Shown here: positions 9,298 through 16,002 of the stretch, piece by piece
Layout of the letters: the number at the start of each line of letters is the position of its first letter
Numbering within the stretch: position 1 is the stretch's first letter
Assembly: GCA_937899835.1 (NCBI GenBank)
Contig: CALCCE010000138.1
Coordinates: 62,001 to 126,000 of the forward strand
DNA from: an uncultured Flavobacteriales bacterium
Lineage (GTDB): Bacteria; Bacteroidota; Bacteroidia; Flavobacteriales_G; Salibacteraceae
Reading direction: 5' to 3'
DNA length: 64,000 bases
Program-made: the position numbers and the translations under genes
Notes under the pieces: generated by a model
Told to the model about the DNA's origin: nothing
The model's input: only the letters and a program-made list of their open reading frames with translations
The model's database searches: none

Positions 9298-10536
9298 TTA
9301 GTCAAATTCTGCTTTCAGGATGTTCAACACTTCCTGTACCGTCTCTTCTTCCAGGTCAGTGCGCTTCACCAGATCAGAGGCTGAAAGTTCCAGTACGCTG
9401 CGTGCAGTGTCGCAACCTACTTTCTTCAGCTCATCGAGAATCCAGTGTTCGATTTCATCGGCAAATTCTTCGAGGTCTACGTCTTCCTGATCATCGTCAG
9501 TATCCCGATAAACATCGATTTCGTAGTTGGTTAACTTGCTTGCCAATTTGATATTGAAACCTCCCTTACCGATGGCCAACGATACCTGATCGGGCCGAAG
9601 AAATACATCCGCCCGGTGGTTTTCGTCATTCAATTTCATCGATGTGATCTTGGCCGGGCTTAGCGCACGGGTAATGAACAACATCGAATTATTGGTAAAG
9701 TTGATCACGTCAATGTTTTCGTTGCGCAATTCGCGCACAATGCCATGGATGCGGCTTCCTTTCATCCCCACACAAGCACCAACCGGATCAATCCGATCGT
9801 CATAGGATTCTACCGCTACCTTGGCTCTTTCACCCGGTTCGCGTACAATCTTTTTAATGGTGATGAGGCCGTCGAAAATTTCGGGCACTTCCAATTCGAA
9901 GAGGCGCTCCAGGAATACAGGAGAAGTTCGCGATAAAATAATGACCGGACTGTTGTTCCGCATCTCTACTTTGGAAACCACTGCACGAACCGAATCTCCT
10001 TTTTTGAAGTAGTCGGATGGAATTTGCTCGGACTTGGGAAGAATCAATTCGTTGCCTTCGTCGTCGAGAATGAGGATTTCCTTTTTCCAGATCTGGTATA
10101 CTTCGCCGGTAATGATCTCTCCCACGCGGTCTTTGTATACCTTATATATACTGTCTTTTTCAAGTTCATGGATGCGCGAAACCAGGTTTTGACGCATGGC
10201 CAATACCGCCCGGCGACCAAACTCCTCCAACTTCACTTCTTCCGACACATCTTCTCCGATTTCGAAGTCGGGCTCAATCTTAATGGCGTCAGAATAGGCG
10301 ATTTCCGCATTTTCATCCTCTACTTCCCCATCGGGAACGATGGTGCGGTTGCGCCATACTTCGAGGTCGCCCTTATCGGGGTTGATGATCACATCGAAAG
10401 TATTTTCCTCTCCATACCGCTTTTTCAGCATGTTCTTGAAAACTTCTTCCAGGATGTTCATCATCGTTACCCGGTCGATGTTTTTGAATTCCTTAAACTC
10501 GCTAAAGGAGTCAATCAATTCTTGCGTATCCAGCAT
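9298..10536 (-). CDS. nusA: Transcription termination/antitermination factor NusA
   Basis: 412 residues: an N-terminal RNA-polymerase-binding domain (about 1-135, with EVFKNMLKKRYGEEN), an S1 domain (about 140-205), two KH domains (about 235-350, with GACVGMKGSRIHGIV and SLAIGKGGFNIKLA), and a short acidic C-terminal helix-hairpin-helix region (about 355-412). NusA modulates pausing and termination by RNA polymerase. It starts 8 bp after rimP stops and is followed by infB, the conserved order in most bacteria. The terminator-like hairpin in the rimP leader is notable because NusA could in principle affect its own operon there. Confidence 0.98.
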   Translation of the reverse strand: MLDTQELIDSFSEFKEFKNIDRVTMMNILEEVFKNMLKKRYGEENTFDVIINPDKGDLEVWRNRTIVPDGEVEDENAEIAYSDAIKIEPDFEIGEDVSEEVKLEEFGRRAVLAMRQNLVSRIHELEKDSIYKVYKDRVGEIITGEVYQIWKKEILILDDEGNELILPKSEQIPSDYFKKGDSVRAVVSKVEMRNNSPVIILSRTSPVFLERLFELEVPEIFDGLITIKKIVREPGERAKVAVESYDDRIDPVGACVGMKGSRIHGIVRELRNENIDVINFTNNSMLFITRALSPAKITSMKLNDENHRADVFLRPDQVSLAIGKGGFNIKLASKLTNYEIDVYRDTDDDQEDVDLEEFADEIEHWILDELKKVGCDTARSVLELSASDLVKRTDLEEETVQEVLNILKAEFD

Positions 10537-10544
10537 GATTCAGC

Positions 10545-11054
10545 TTATTTGAATGACACTAAAACCTTGGTTTCTTTTATTTCTGAAAAAGGTAAATCGT
10601 GTTCAGTCTCTACCCAAACACGGCCTTTACCCACTTCTTTTTTCTTTTTGCTACGGCTCACCACGAGAATACTTTCTTCAGATGCTTCTCGCAATTCACC
10701 TTCGATGCGTTGATCGGCTCCTGTGATTACCGCTACTTTTCGACCGATATTTTTTCGATACTGTCGCGGCATTTGAAGGGGTTGGCCTACTCCCGGCGAA
10801 GAAACGCTCAGTTCAAAATCTTCTTCGTCCCGATCCAGGGCCCCTTCCACTGCCCGACTGATGGCCACACACCGATCAATGGTTAACCCCGAGTCACTGT
10901 CCATTTGCACCGATATCCGGTTGCCAGCATTTACCTGAATGTGGACAACAAACTCATCTGTGCCTTCAATGGCAGCATTCACAAGGTCTCGAATCAGTGT
11001 TTCTACGATCAAATCAGGTAGGTCAACAAAAAAGAGGGGCGAGCCCCTCTTCAA
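10545..11054 (-). CDS. rimP: Ribosome maturation factor RimP; start codon uncertain
   Basis: Family features are clear from about residue 14: a helical start (LIVETLIRDLVNAAIEGTDE), GNRISVQMDSDSGLTIDRC, AISRAVEGALD and the strongly conserved ELSVSSPGVGQPL. RimP binds the 30S subunit during assembly. The frame as drawn opens at TTG 11054, and its first 10 codons are made of a perfect hairpin followed by a run of six T. The only nearby ATG (11061) is in another frame and meets a stop after 12 codons; removing one T from the run would join it to rimP. Either rimP starts at a TTG (11054 or the codon near 11012) or there is a frameshift or sequencing error. The product identity is secure, the N-terminus is not. 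Confidence 0.9.
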   Translation of the reverse strand: MKRGSPLFFVDLPDLIVETLIRDLVNAAIEGTDEFVVHIQVNAGNRISVQMDSDSGLTIDRCVAISRAVEGALDRDEEDFELSVSSPGVGQPLQMPRQYRKNIGRKVAVITGADQRIEGELREASEESILVVSRSKKKKEVGKGRVWVETEHDLPFSEIKETKVLVSFK

Positions 11055-11061
11055 CGTTCAT
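11023..11061 (-). CDS. Possible 12-codon leader peptide (MNVEEGLAPLFC) or displaced rimP start
   Basis: An ATG at 11061 opens a 12-codon frame ending in TGA at 11023, overlapping the hairpin and the beginning of the rimP frame. It follows a TATATTTG promoter box by about 20 bases, as a first start codon in the transcript would. If one T of the T6 run (11028-11033) were absent the frame would continue as MNVEEGLAPLFVDLPDLIVE into RimP. It may therefore be a leader peptide, or the true rimP N-terminus separated by an indel. Confidence 0.35.
   Translation of the reverse strand: MNVEEGLAPLFC
11028..11051 (-). terminator. Intrinsic terminator/attenuator-like hairpin at the start of rimP
   Basis: On the minus strand AAGAGGGG, loop CTCG and CCCCTCTT form a perfect 8-bp GC-rich stem followed directly by TTTTTTG. 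It lies 70 bp after the stop of the MORN-repeat gene, so it could end that transcript, but it also lies inside the leader or first codons of rimP, downstream of the rimP promoter candidate. Confidence 0.7.
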
Positions 11062-11080
11062 TCTATCTTTTTTAGCGATG

Positions 11081-11088
11081 CAAATATA
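11081..11088 (-). promoter_or_regulatory. Candidate promoter (TATATTTG) for rimP-nusA-infB
   Basis: Minus-strand TATATTTG is an exact -7 box. A TTG at 11111-11109 lies 20 bases upstream, a good -33 spacing for Bacteroidota. The predicted start of transcription near 11075 places the hairpin at roughly +25 to +47. Confidence 0.5.
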
Positions 11089-11119
11089 TAAATTTATTGC
11101 CGCCAATCCAACTATCTGC

Positions 11120-12730
11120 TCAGGGTACGGAAGACCCATTTTCGTAGCGTTTTTCAGTTAGTATTTCTCCCTTTTTACCGTAGAATCGAAATACCCCATG
11201 TTGCCTTCCGTTCTTATAACTTCCTTCACTCAAAGGCTTTCCATTCTGGAAATAAACGGTGGTTTTACCGTTCAACCTACCCTTGGTATAGTTTTCCTCC
11301 CGTTGCATGGCTCCTCCAGGATAGTAATAAGTCCACTTGCCGTCTTTTTTTCCATTTGCGAAAGAACCCTCGTAATCCGTACCTCCTTTGGGAAGAAAGA
11401 AGCTCCATTTGCCGTGCCGCTGGCCCTCCTTATAGCTACCGGACTCTCTTGGCTGGCCGTTGCTGAACCAAAATTCCCAATCACCTACTTTCATTCCCTC
11501 TTTTAATTGGCCTTTGTAGCTCGGTTTTCCATTTTCATAGAATCCTTCCCAATTTCCGCTCATTTGACCCAATTGATAGCTTCCATGGTCTTTTTCATTG
11601 CCATTGGCATACCATGATATCCACTCCCCTTCTTCCTTGCCATTGTTGTAGTCCCCTTCTTGGAGTAAGTTGCCGTTTTCGAACCAGGTGGTCCAATGAC
11701 CTTGCTTGTGATCGTTCTCATAACTGCCTTTTCGCCAAACTCGCCCATTCTTATAGTAGTACTTCCAATCGCCGTGCAATTTATCTTCTCGGTAATACCC
11801 CTGGCTTTCTACTTTTTGATTGGGATAATAATACGTCCAAAGGCTGTCCTGCATGCCTGCTTTGAAATATCCGGTTTGATAAGTGGTTTCATCGCTGTTT
11901 TTCCATTCCCAGAAGCCGGTTTTTTCGCCGTTTTGGTGGGCTCCTTTAATTGACAGGTTGCCGTTGGGATAATAATTGAGGTAGTTCCCTTCAAATTTTC
12001 CGGCCATGAAGTCTACTTCTTTCCACTTTTCACCTTCTTCATACCAATAGGTCCAGGTACCGGTTTTCATCCCATTTTTATAATCGCCTTTTTCCTTCAC
12101 CTGGCCGTTGAGGTACCAAAGGGTGCAACTGCCCGACCGCTGACCATCTACGTAGCTACACGCCTCTTTCTTTCCATTGGTCACAAAATAGCTAACGAGG
12201 GTCCCCGTTCCATTCGACATGATTTGCTTTCCCTCCGTGTTCCAAGCGTCTACCGGAGTCATACGGCCCAACTGCCAATTCTCCCGGGAAGCAGGCCTGC
12301 CATCTTCGTAGAAATGCTCCCAAAGACTATCCCGTAGGTTGGAGACCATATAGCCGCGCTTTCTCAACTTTCCGCTGTCATACCACTCCTGATAAAGGCT
12401 GTCTTGATAATCCCAGGTAAAATATCCTTCGTTTTGCTTTTGACCACTTTCGTACCAAATGGTCACGCGCCCGTGCAGCTTGCCCGCATCATAGTGAGCT
12501 TCCTCCTTCAATTTCCCGTTTTCGTACCAATAGCGCCACAGTCCTTGTTCTTTGCCATTCACCAAGGCACCTTCCATGCTTTTGCGGGTACTGTCTTTGC
12601 CAAAAAACAACACGTAGTCTTGCACCAGGTCGGGAGCACCTTCGGGCAAGCGGATCGAATCTTTTTGTGGTTGTGCTTGTAGGGCAACAAAAGCACATAG
12701 AAGCCCTGCCAAAGCGGCAAATTTTCTCAT
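11120..12730 (-). CDS. Secreted MORN-type repeat protein (YwqK-like), 20 repeats
   Basis: From ATG 12730 the protein has 536 residues: a signal peptide (MRKFAALAGLLCAFVALQAQ), a short linker, then about 20 tandem repeats of 23-24 residues from about residue 55 to the end. The repeat core is W-x-x-W/Y-Y-x-N-G-x-x-x-x-x-G-x-Y-x-x-G-x-x-x-G. This is the MORN_2 type repeat; proteins of this kind are often labelled YwqK-family antitoxin, but no toxin gene is adjacent and I would not infer a toxin-antitoxin role. The start at 12730 is chosen over the TTG at 12754 because of the signal peptide and because the promoter box (12752-12759) overlaps the TTG. Extracellular or periplasmic scaffold role is inference. 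Confidence 0.8.
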   Translation of the reverse strand: MRKFAALAGLLCAFVALQAQPQKDSIRLPEGAPDLVQDYVLFFGKDSTRKSMEGALVNGKEQGLWRYWYENGKLKEEAHYDAGKLHGRVTIWYESGQKQNEGYFTWDYQDSLYQEWYDSGKLRKRGYMVSNLRDSLWEHFYEDGRPASRENWQLGRMTPVDAWNTEGKQIMSNGTGTLVSYFVTNGKKEACSYVDGQRSGSCTLWYLNGQVKEKGDYKNGMKTGTWTYWYEEGEKWKEVDFMAGKFEGNYLNYYPNGNLSIKGAHQNGEKTGFWEWKNSDETTYQTGYFKAGMQDSLWTYYYPNQKVESQGYYREDKLHGDWKYYYKNGRVWRKGSYENDHKQGHWTTWFENGNLLQEGDYNNGKEEGEWISWYANGNEKDHGSYQLGQMSGNWEGFYENGKPSYKGQLKEGMKVGDWEFWFSNGQPRESGSYKEGQRHGKWSFFLPKGGTDYEGSFANGKKDGKWTYYYPGGAMQREENYTKGRLNGKTTVYFQNGKPLSEGSYKNGRQHGVFRFYGKKGEILTEKRYENGSSVP

Positions 12731-12751
12731 CACTAAGCGTTTAACTGGATT

Positions 12752-12759
12752 CAAAACTA
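12752..12759 (-). promoter_or_regulatory. Candidate -7 element (TAGTTTTG) for the MORN-repeat gene
   Basis: Minus-strand TAGTTTTG matches TAnnTTTG and lies 21 bases before the ATG at 12730. It decides between the two possible starts, since transcription would begin downstream of the TTG at 12754. Confidence 0.45.
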
Positions 12760-12877
12760 CCCCAAATCGCAGCTGTTCCTGGAAATACCGGGGGAAGTTA
12801 TCAACGACTGGAAATGAATTGAGCCGTTGGTGAGACTGCTAATAATACGTTAGGATTTGCTTTTTGGTGTGCCGCAG

Positions 12878-13288
12878 TTAGTTCTTATAATCAAATTGAT
12901 CGAACCAAAGGGAATTCATCCGCACGTTTACCCCGCGTTTGCGCACAATGACAGCACGCATATTGTATTCGAAAGCGATCACAAAATCGGAGGCAGTGAT
13001 GAAATACTGCGCATTGCCATTGCTCCCTAAAAGGTCGACAATCTGAAACTGCCCCTGGTAATTCAGAAAACCCTTTACTTGCTCTTCTGGACAAAAGATC
13101 GTGATGGTGCTATCCCTTAAGTTGAGTACAATGCGATAAGGGTCTCCGGCTTCAAAATTGGCCCGTTCGCCGTCTTTTACCAACCGGATGCGTTCCGAAG
13201 TAAAAACGTGAACGTCTTGCTGTGCCCCAACCGGTAGGGCTGTGCTCCACAAAGCAAGCGATATAATTAGTTGCAACACCATGCGCAT
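12878..13288 (-). CDS. Small secreted protein of unknown function
   Basis: 136 residues with a clear signal peptide (LQLIISLALWSTALPVGAQ, cleavage after about residue 23). The mature part looks like an all-beta fold with alternating hydrophobic residues (YRIVLNLRDSTITIFC, QYFITASDFVIAFEYNMRAVIV) and a single Cys. I do not recognise the family. It is upstream of the MORN gene in the same direction with a gap of about 150 bp, so co-transcription is possible but each has its own promoter box. The -7 box at 13293-13300 lies only 4 bases before the ATG, suggesting a leaderless transcript. Confidence 0.65.
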   Translation of the reverse strand: MRMVLQLIISLALWSTALPVGAQQDVHVFTSERIRLVKDGERANFEAGDPYRIVLNLRDSTITIFCPEEQVKGFLNYQGQFQIVDLLGSNGNAQYFITASDFVIAFEYNMRAVIVRKRGVNVRMNSLWFDQFDYKN

Positions 13289-13292
13289 ACTT

Positions 13293-13300
13293 CAAAAATA
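13293..13300 (-). promoter_or_regulatory. Candidate -7 element (TATTTTTG), leaderless arrangement
   Basis: Minus-strand TATTTTTG ends 4 bases before the ATG at 13288, so the predicted transcript start falls at the start codon. Confidence 0.4.
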
Positions 13301-13402
13301 CAGGAAATTGAGTGGATGGGTAGGAAAGACTTAACAATCCTTAACAGTGACCACAAAAATTTTCCCTAAAAATTGAACGTTTTTTGCGCCATGGTGTACT
13401 GA

Positions 13403-13651
13403 GTGAAAAAATCGAGCATGGAAGCCCCGGAATTGCCCTTCAAGAAAAAGAACTACTACCTCTTAGCTGCCGCTGCTGCATTGGTACTTGTCGGCTTTGC
13501 CCTGATGTCAGGCGGAGGAAGTGACGATCCAACCGTATTCAATCCGGATGTATTTAGTCATCGTAGGATTAGTCTTGCCCCTACGGTGGTGGTGGTGGGT
13601 TACCTGTTGGGTATAGTGGCCATTCTTTACCGTCCGAAAAGCGAGGTGTGA
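13403..13651 (+). CDS. DUF3098 family small membrane protein
   Basis: 82 residues as drawn from GTG 13403, or 77 from ATG 13418 (MEAPELPFKKKNYYLLAAAA), which I slightly prefer. Two transmembrane helices (about 20-37 and 59-75) flank a conserved-looking loop, LMSGGGSDDPTVFNPDVFS, then RRISLAPTVVVVGYL. This is the hallmark of DUF3098, a Bacteroidota-restricted family of unknown function, often found near cell-division or envelope genes. Its stop overlaps the sigma-factor start by 4 bp (GTGA), so the two are translationally coupled and probably act in one operon. Confidence 0.85.
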   Translation: MKKSSMEAPELPFKKKNYYLLAAAAALVLVGFALMSGGGSDDPTVFNPDVFSHRRISLAPTVVVVGYLLGIVAILYRPKSEV

Positions 13652-14253
13652 TCTCAACTGCTGAAACATACAAAGGTTGGTCGGACGAGGCTTTGGCAGC
13701 TGCGATTGGTCAAGGAAAAAACGGAGCTTTAGAAGAGCTGTATTTCCGGTATCAAAAACGGGTGCAGTACTTCTTCTATCGTATGTTGGGCCACTCGGAG
13801 GAAAAGGCCAACGACTTTGTGCAAGACTTGTTTTTAAAACTGATCGAAAAGCCGCATCTCTTTAATCCTGAAAAACGCTTTTCGACTTGGTTTTTCAGTG
13901 TGGCACACAACATGTGCAAAAATGAATACCGCCGATTGAAAGTGCGGGAGGTAATGGACCCTGAGGCAGAGGCGAACCCCTCTACCGGCCAGCGTTTCGA
14001 CCCGGCCTACCAGGCTGACCTCAACGCGTTCAATGCTGCGCTGCACGCTGCGCTCGATCAATTTGATGAAGATCGAAAAACGGCTTTTTTGTTGCGCCAC
14101 CGAGAAGGTTTTAGCATCCGGGAAATTAGTCAGGTGCTGCAATGCTCGGAGGGCACCGTAAAGTCCAAACTCTTTTACACTCATAAAAAACTGGCAGTCC
14201 GTTTGAAGGATTTCAATCCCAATCAACTGACTTCCGAAACACGAAAATCATGA
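13648..14253 (+). CDS. ECF-type RNA polymerase sigma factor
   Basis: 201 residues from GTG 13648, which overlaps the DUF3098 stop. Region 2 is at about residues 28-95 (ELYFRYQKRVQYFFYRMLG, NDFVQDLFLKLIEKPHLF, RFSTWFFSVAHNMCKNEYRR). Region 4 is at about 130-190 (RKTAFLLRHREGFSIREISQ, EGTVKSKLFYTHKKLA), a helix-turn-helix that would read the -35-like element. The linker between the two is acidic and poorly conserved in type. The next gene starts within its stop codon and encodes a single-pass membrane protein, the usual position of an anti-sigma factor. Confidence 0.93.
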   Translation: MISTAETYKGWSDEALAAAIGQGKNGALEELYFRYQKRVQYFFYRMLGHSEEKANDFVQDLFLKLIEKPHLFNPEKRFSTWFFSVAHNMCKNEYRRLKVREVMDPEAEANPSTGQRFDPAYQADLNAFNAALHAALDQFDEDRKTAFLLRHREGFSIREISQVLQCSEGTVKSKLFYTHKKLAVRLKDFNPNQLTSETRKS

Positions 14254-14726
14254 ACACCGATTCTTCTGCCTTTGATCATATTGAACATCTGTTGGCGACC
14301 AAGTCTTTTGGAGAGCTCGATGCGGCTGAACAGAAACTGGTGTTGACACACTTCGACTCGGCATCGGAATATGAAATGATGCGGGATGGCTTGCCACGAT
14401 TCGACCGTGCGCTTCAAAATGATGCCCTTGATCTGAAAGACGATCCAGGCACCTTGTTGCGGCTTAAAAACCGCATGGAGGTTGCACCTAAATCTTCCAA
14501 CGTCAAACATGGGTCACTTTTGGGACTCCTATGGGGAATACTTCCCGGAAAATTAGCGGGTTTGAAAGCCGGCATCATGGCCATAGTCATGTTGGGAATG
14601 GTATGGATGGGGGAACCGGGGGTAGAACATCAGGAGGGCGTTTGGACAGATTCCACTGCTACGCTCTCCGATACCTTTCCTGCTCCTTTCATGGACAGTG
14701 TTTCTGTGGGCTTTCCGGTGCGATAG
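14250..14726 (+). CDS. Probable membrane anti-sigma factor paired with the upstream sigma factor
   Basis: 158 residues, starting in the ATGA overlap with the sigma-factor stop. The first about 100 residues are acidic and helical without a zinc-finger Cys/His motif. A single transmembrane helix follows at about 105-122 (LKAGIMAIVMLGMVWMGEPG), then a short Ser/Thr/Pro-rich outer tail. The layout, cytoplasmic helical domain, one membrane span and a small periplasmic tail next to an ECF sigma gene, suggests an anti-sigma factor. I recognise no Pfam-like motif, so the role is inferred from position and topology. Confidence 0.65.
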   Translation: MNTDSSAFDHIEHLLATKSFGELDAAEQKLVLTHFDSASEYEMMRDGLPRFDRALQNDALDLKDDPGTLLRLKNRMEVAPKSSNVKHGSLLGLLWGILPGKLAGLKAGIMAIVMLGMVWMGEPGVEHQEGVWTDSTATLSDTFPAPFMDSVSVGFPVR

Positions 14727-14846
14727 AATGGCCTAAACGAGATTGTAACTACATGTTGGAAATTTTACCTTTATTGGGTGAAACTAAACGGTCCACTTTG
14801 CGTACATACTCGTGATCCCTGGCTCCAAGCCCTCTCTTGTAATTTC

Positions 14847-15407
14847 ATGGCTACTCTATCAAAAAACAATTTGTGGCTTTCACCTGCCCAAAAAAGGTTA
14901 CTCACGATTGCAACGTGCTTCCTTTTGTTGTTATCCCCCAACCTGCTCGCTGGTGGACTCACCACATCAGAACCTGACTCTTTCTTACTCAACGTTTTCG
15001 GATTTATCTACGATAAAGACGTTAAGATTAAAGAAGCAACGGTAACACTCTACGACGGAAATCGAATTGTGAAAACCATTCAGACTAAAAAGAATGGTAA
15101 ATTTCTCTTTCAGCTCAATCGCAACCGCGATTATACCATTGAAATTAAGAAAGACACTTACGTTACTAAACGGGTGAGCATCTCCACTAAAGTGCCCCAT
15201 GGGGTAGGTTGGTTACCCGATTTTGACTTTGATACCAGCTTACTCAAAGTAGAGAAGTTTCGTGGAATCGACATTTCAGACCTTGACTTTCCAAGCGCAC
15301 TTATCGCCTATGATACGAAGGATAAGGAAATGGATTTCAGCAAAACATATAGTAAGCTCTATAGAGCTCAAGTTAGAGAATTGCTCCTGCAGGCCCGGAG
15401 CAGATGA
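14847..15407 (+). CDS. Exported protein with carboxypeptidase-regulatory-like beta-sandwich
   Basis: 186 residues from ATG 14847, chosen because it gives a signal peptide (LLTIATCFLLLLSPNLLAGG) after a basic stretch; the GTG at 14778 would add an unlikely 23-residue extension. About residues 50-120 read as a transthyretin/CarboxypepD_reg-like domain: FGFIYDKDVKIKEATVTLYD, NRIVKTIQTKKNGKFLFQL, DYTIEIKKDTYVTKRVSIST. Such domains are common on Bacteroidota surface or periplasmic proteins. The C-terminal 60 residues are charged and helical. A possible promoter (TACCTTTA, 14766-14773) precedes it and a strong terminator follows. Confidence 0.7.
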   Translation: MATLSKNNLWLSPAQKRLLTIATCFLLLLSPNLLAGGLTTSEPDSFLLNVFGFIYDKDVKIKEATVTLYDGNRIVKTIQTKKNGKFLFQLNRNRDYTIEIKKDTYVTKRVSISTKVPHGVGWLPDFDFDTSLLKVEKFRGIDISDLDFPSALIAYDTKDKEMDFSKTYSKLYRAQVRELLLQARSR

Positions 15408-15435
15408 TTACTGTTTGGTTTAGGTTAATTTGTGC

Positions 15436-15831
15436 CTAATGCGGCCCGGTCAATGGTTTTTGATCGGGCCGTTTTCTTTTCCCACTCTCTTTCAACTCTT
15501 CAATGAATACCCGTTTTAACAACTCTTGATAGCGTTGTCGGATTTTAAGGACTACCGCGTGGTCGTCTACTCCTAATAAGCGGTAATAATTGAGGCGATC
15601 GAGCACCCGGGTACGGATTACGGCATCTGACTTTTGATAAACGTGGAGGTGGTCGGCAAAAAAGTCAATCTCTACAAATCGCTCTCGGGTTTCAATCAAG
15701 GCCATCCGGTCGGGCCGGAGACGTTCCAGGTAAAATCGAATCAAAATTCCATTGATAAAGGGTTTAATGGCAAAATCGCTCTTTACAAAGATCGGAAAAC
15801 ACTCAGCTGGTTGCGGTAGCGCAATGGACAC
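15436..15831 (-). CDS. Hypothetical protein, basic C-terminus
   Basis: 131 residues from a GTG at 15831; a shorter form from Met43 (MALIETRERF) is possible. The composition looks like a folded soluble protein: strands rich in Phe/Ile (CFPIFVKSDFAIKPFINGIL), then a long amphipathic helix (RQRYQELLKRVFIEELKESG) and a basic tail. No signal peptide, membrane span or family motif that I recognise. It is convergent with the plus-strand gene at 14847, and its last about 14 codons are the terminator of that gene, which constrains or shortens the real C-terminus. Medium-low confidence as a gene. Confidence 0.5.
   Translation of the reverse strand: MSIALPQPAECFPIFVKSDFAIKPFINGILIRFYLERLRPDRMALIETRERFVEIDFFADHLHVYQKSDAVIRTRVLDRLNYYRLLGVDDHAVVLKIRQRYQELLKRVFIEELKESGKRKRPDQKPLTGPH
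15442..15480 (+). terminator. Intrinsic terminator after the beta-sandwich protein
   Basis: A 12-bp stem (CGGCCCGGTCAA with TTGATCGGGCCG, one G-T wobble), 6-base loop, then TTTTCTTTT. It overlaps the last codons of the convergent minus-strand gene at 15436. Confidence 0.85.
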
Positions 15832-15929
15832 GAAAGGCGCTCGATTTCGAACAGTTTTTAGAATTTGGACACGAAAGAAGTGCGGTTTTTCACAATTTTC
15901 AGAGTTGGTTAGGTTCGCTCAATTTTTCC

Positions 15930-15965
15930 AAAAAAAATGCGACTTCGCTAATACAAAGTCGCATT
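15930..15965 (-). terminator. Intrinsic terminator after the 340-aa unknown protein
   Basis: Minus-strand AATGCGACTT, 10-base loop and AAGTCGCATT form a 10-bp stem followed by a run of eight T (ATTTTTTTT). It lies 38 bp after the stop at 16003. Confidence 0.85.
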
Positions 15966-16002
15966 CACCGATGCACGAGCACCGTAGTATGAGTTTACCG
16001 GT

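Noticed and set aside
11120-12730. Toxin-antitoxin system suggested by YwqK-type repeats
   Set aside because: The protein is exported, unusually long, and no toxin-like gene is adjacent; the family label alone is not evidence.
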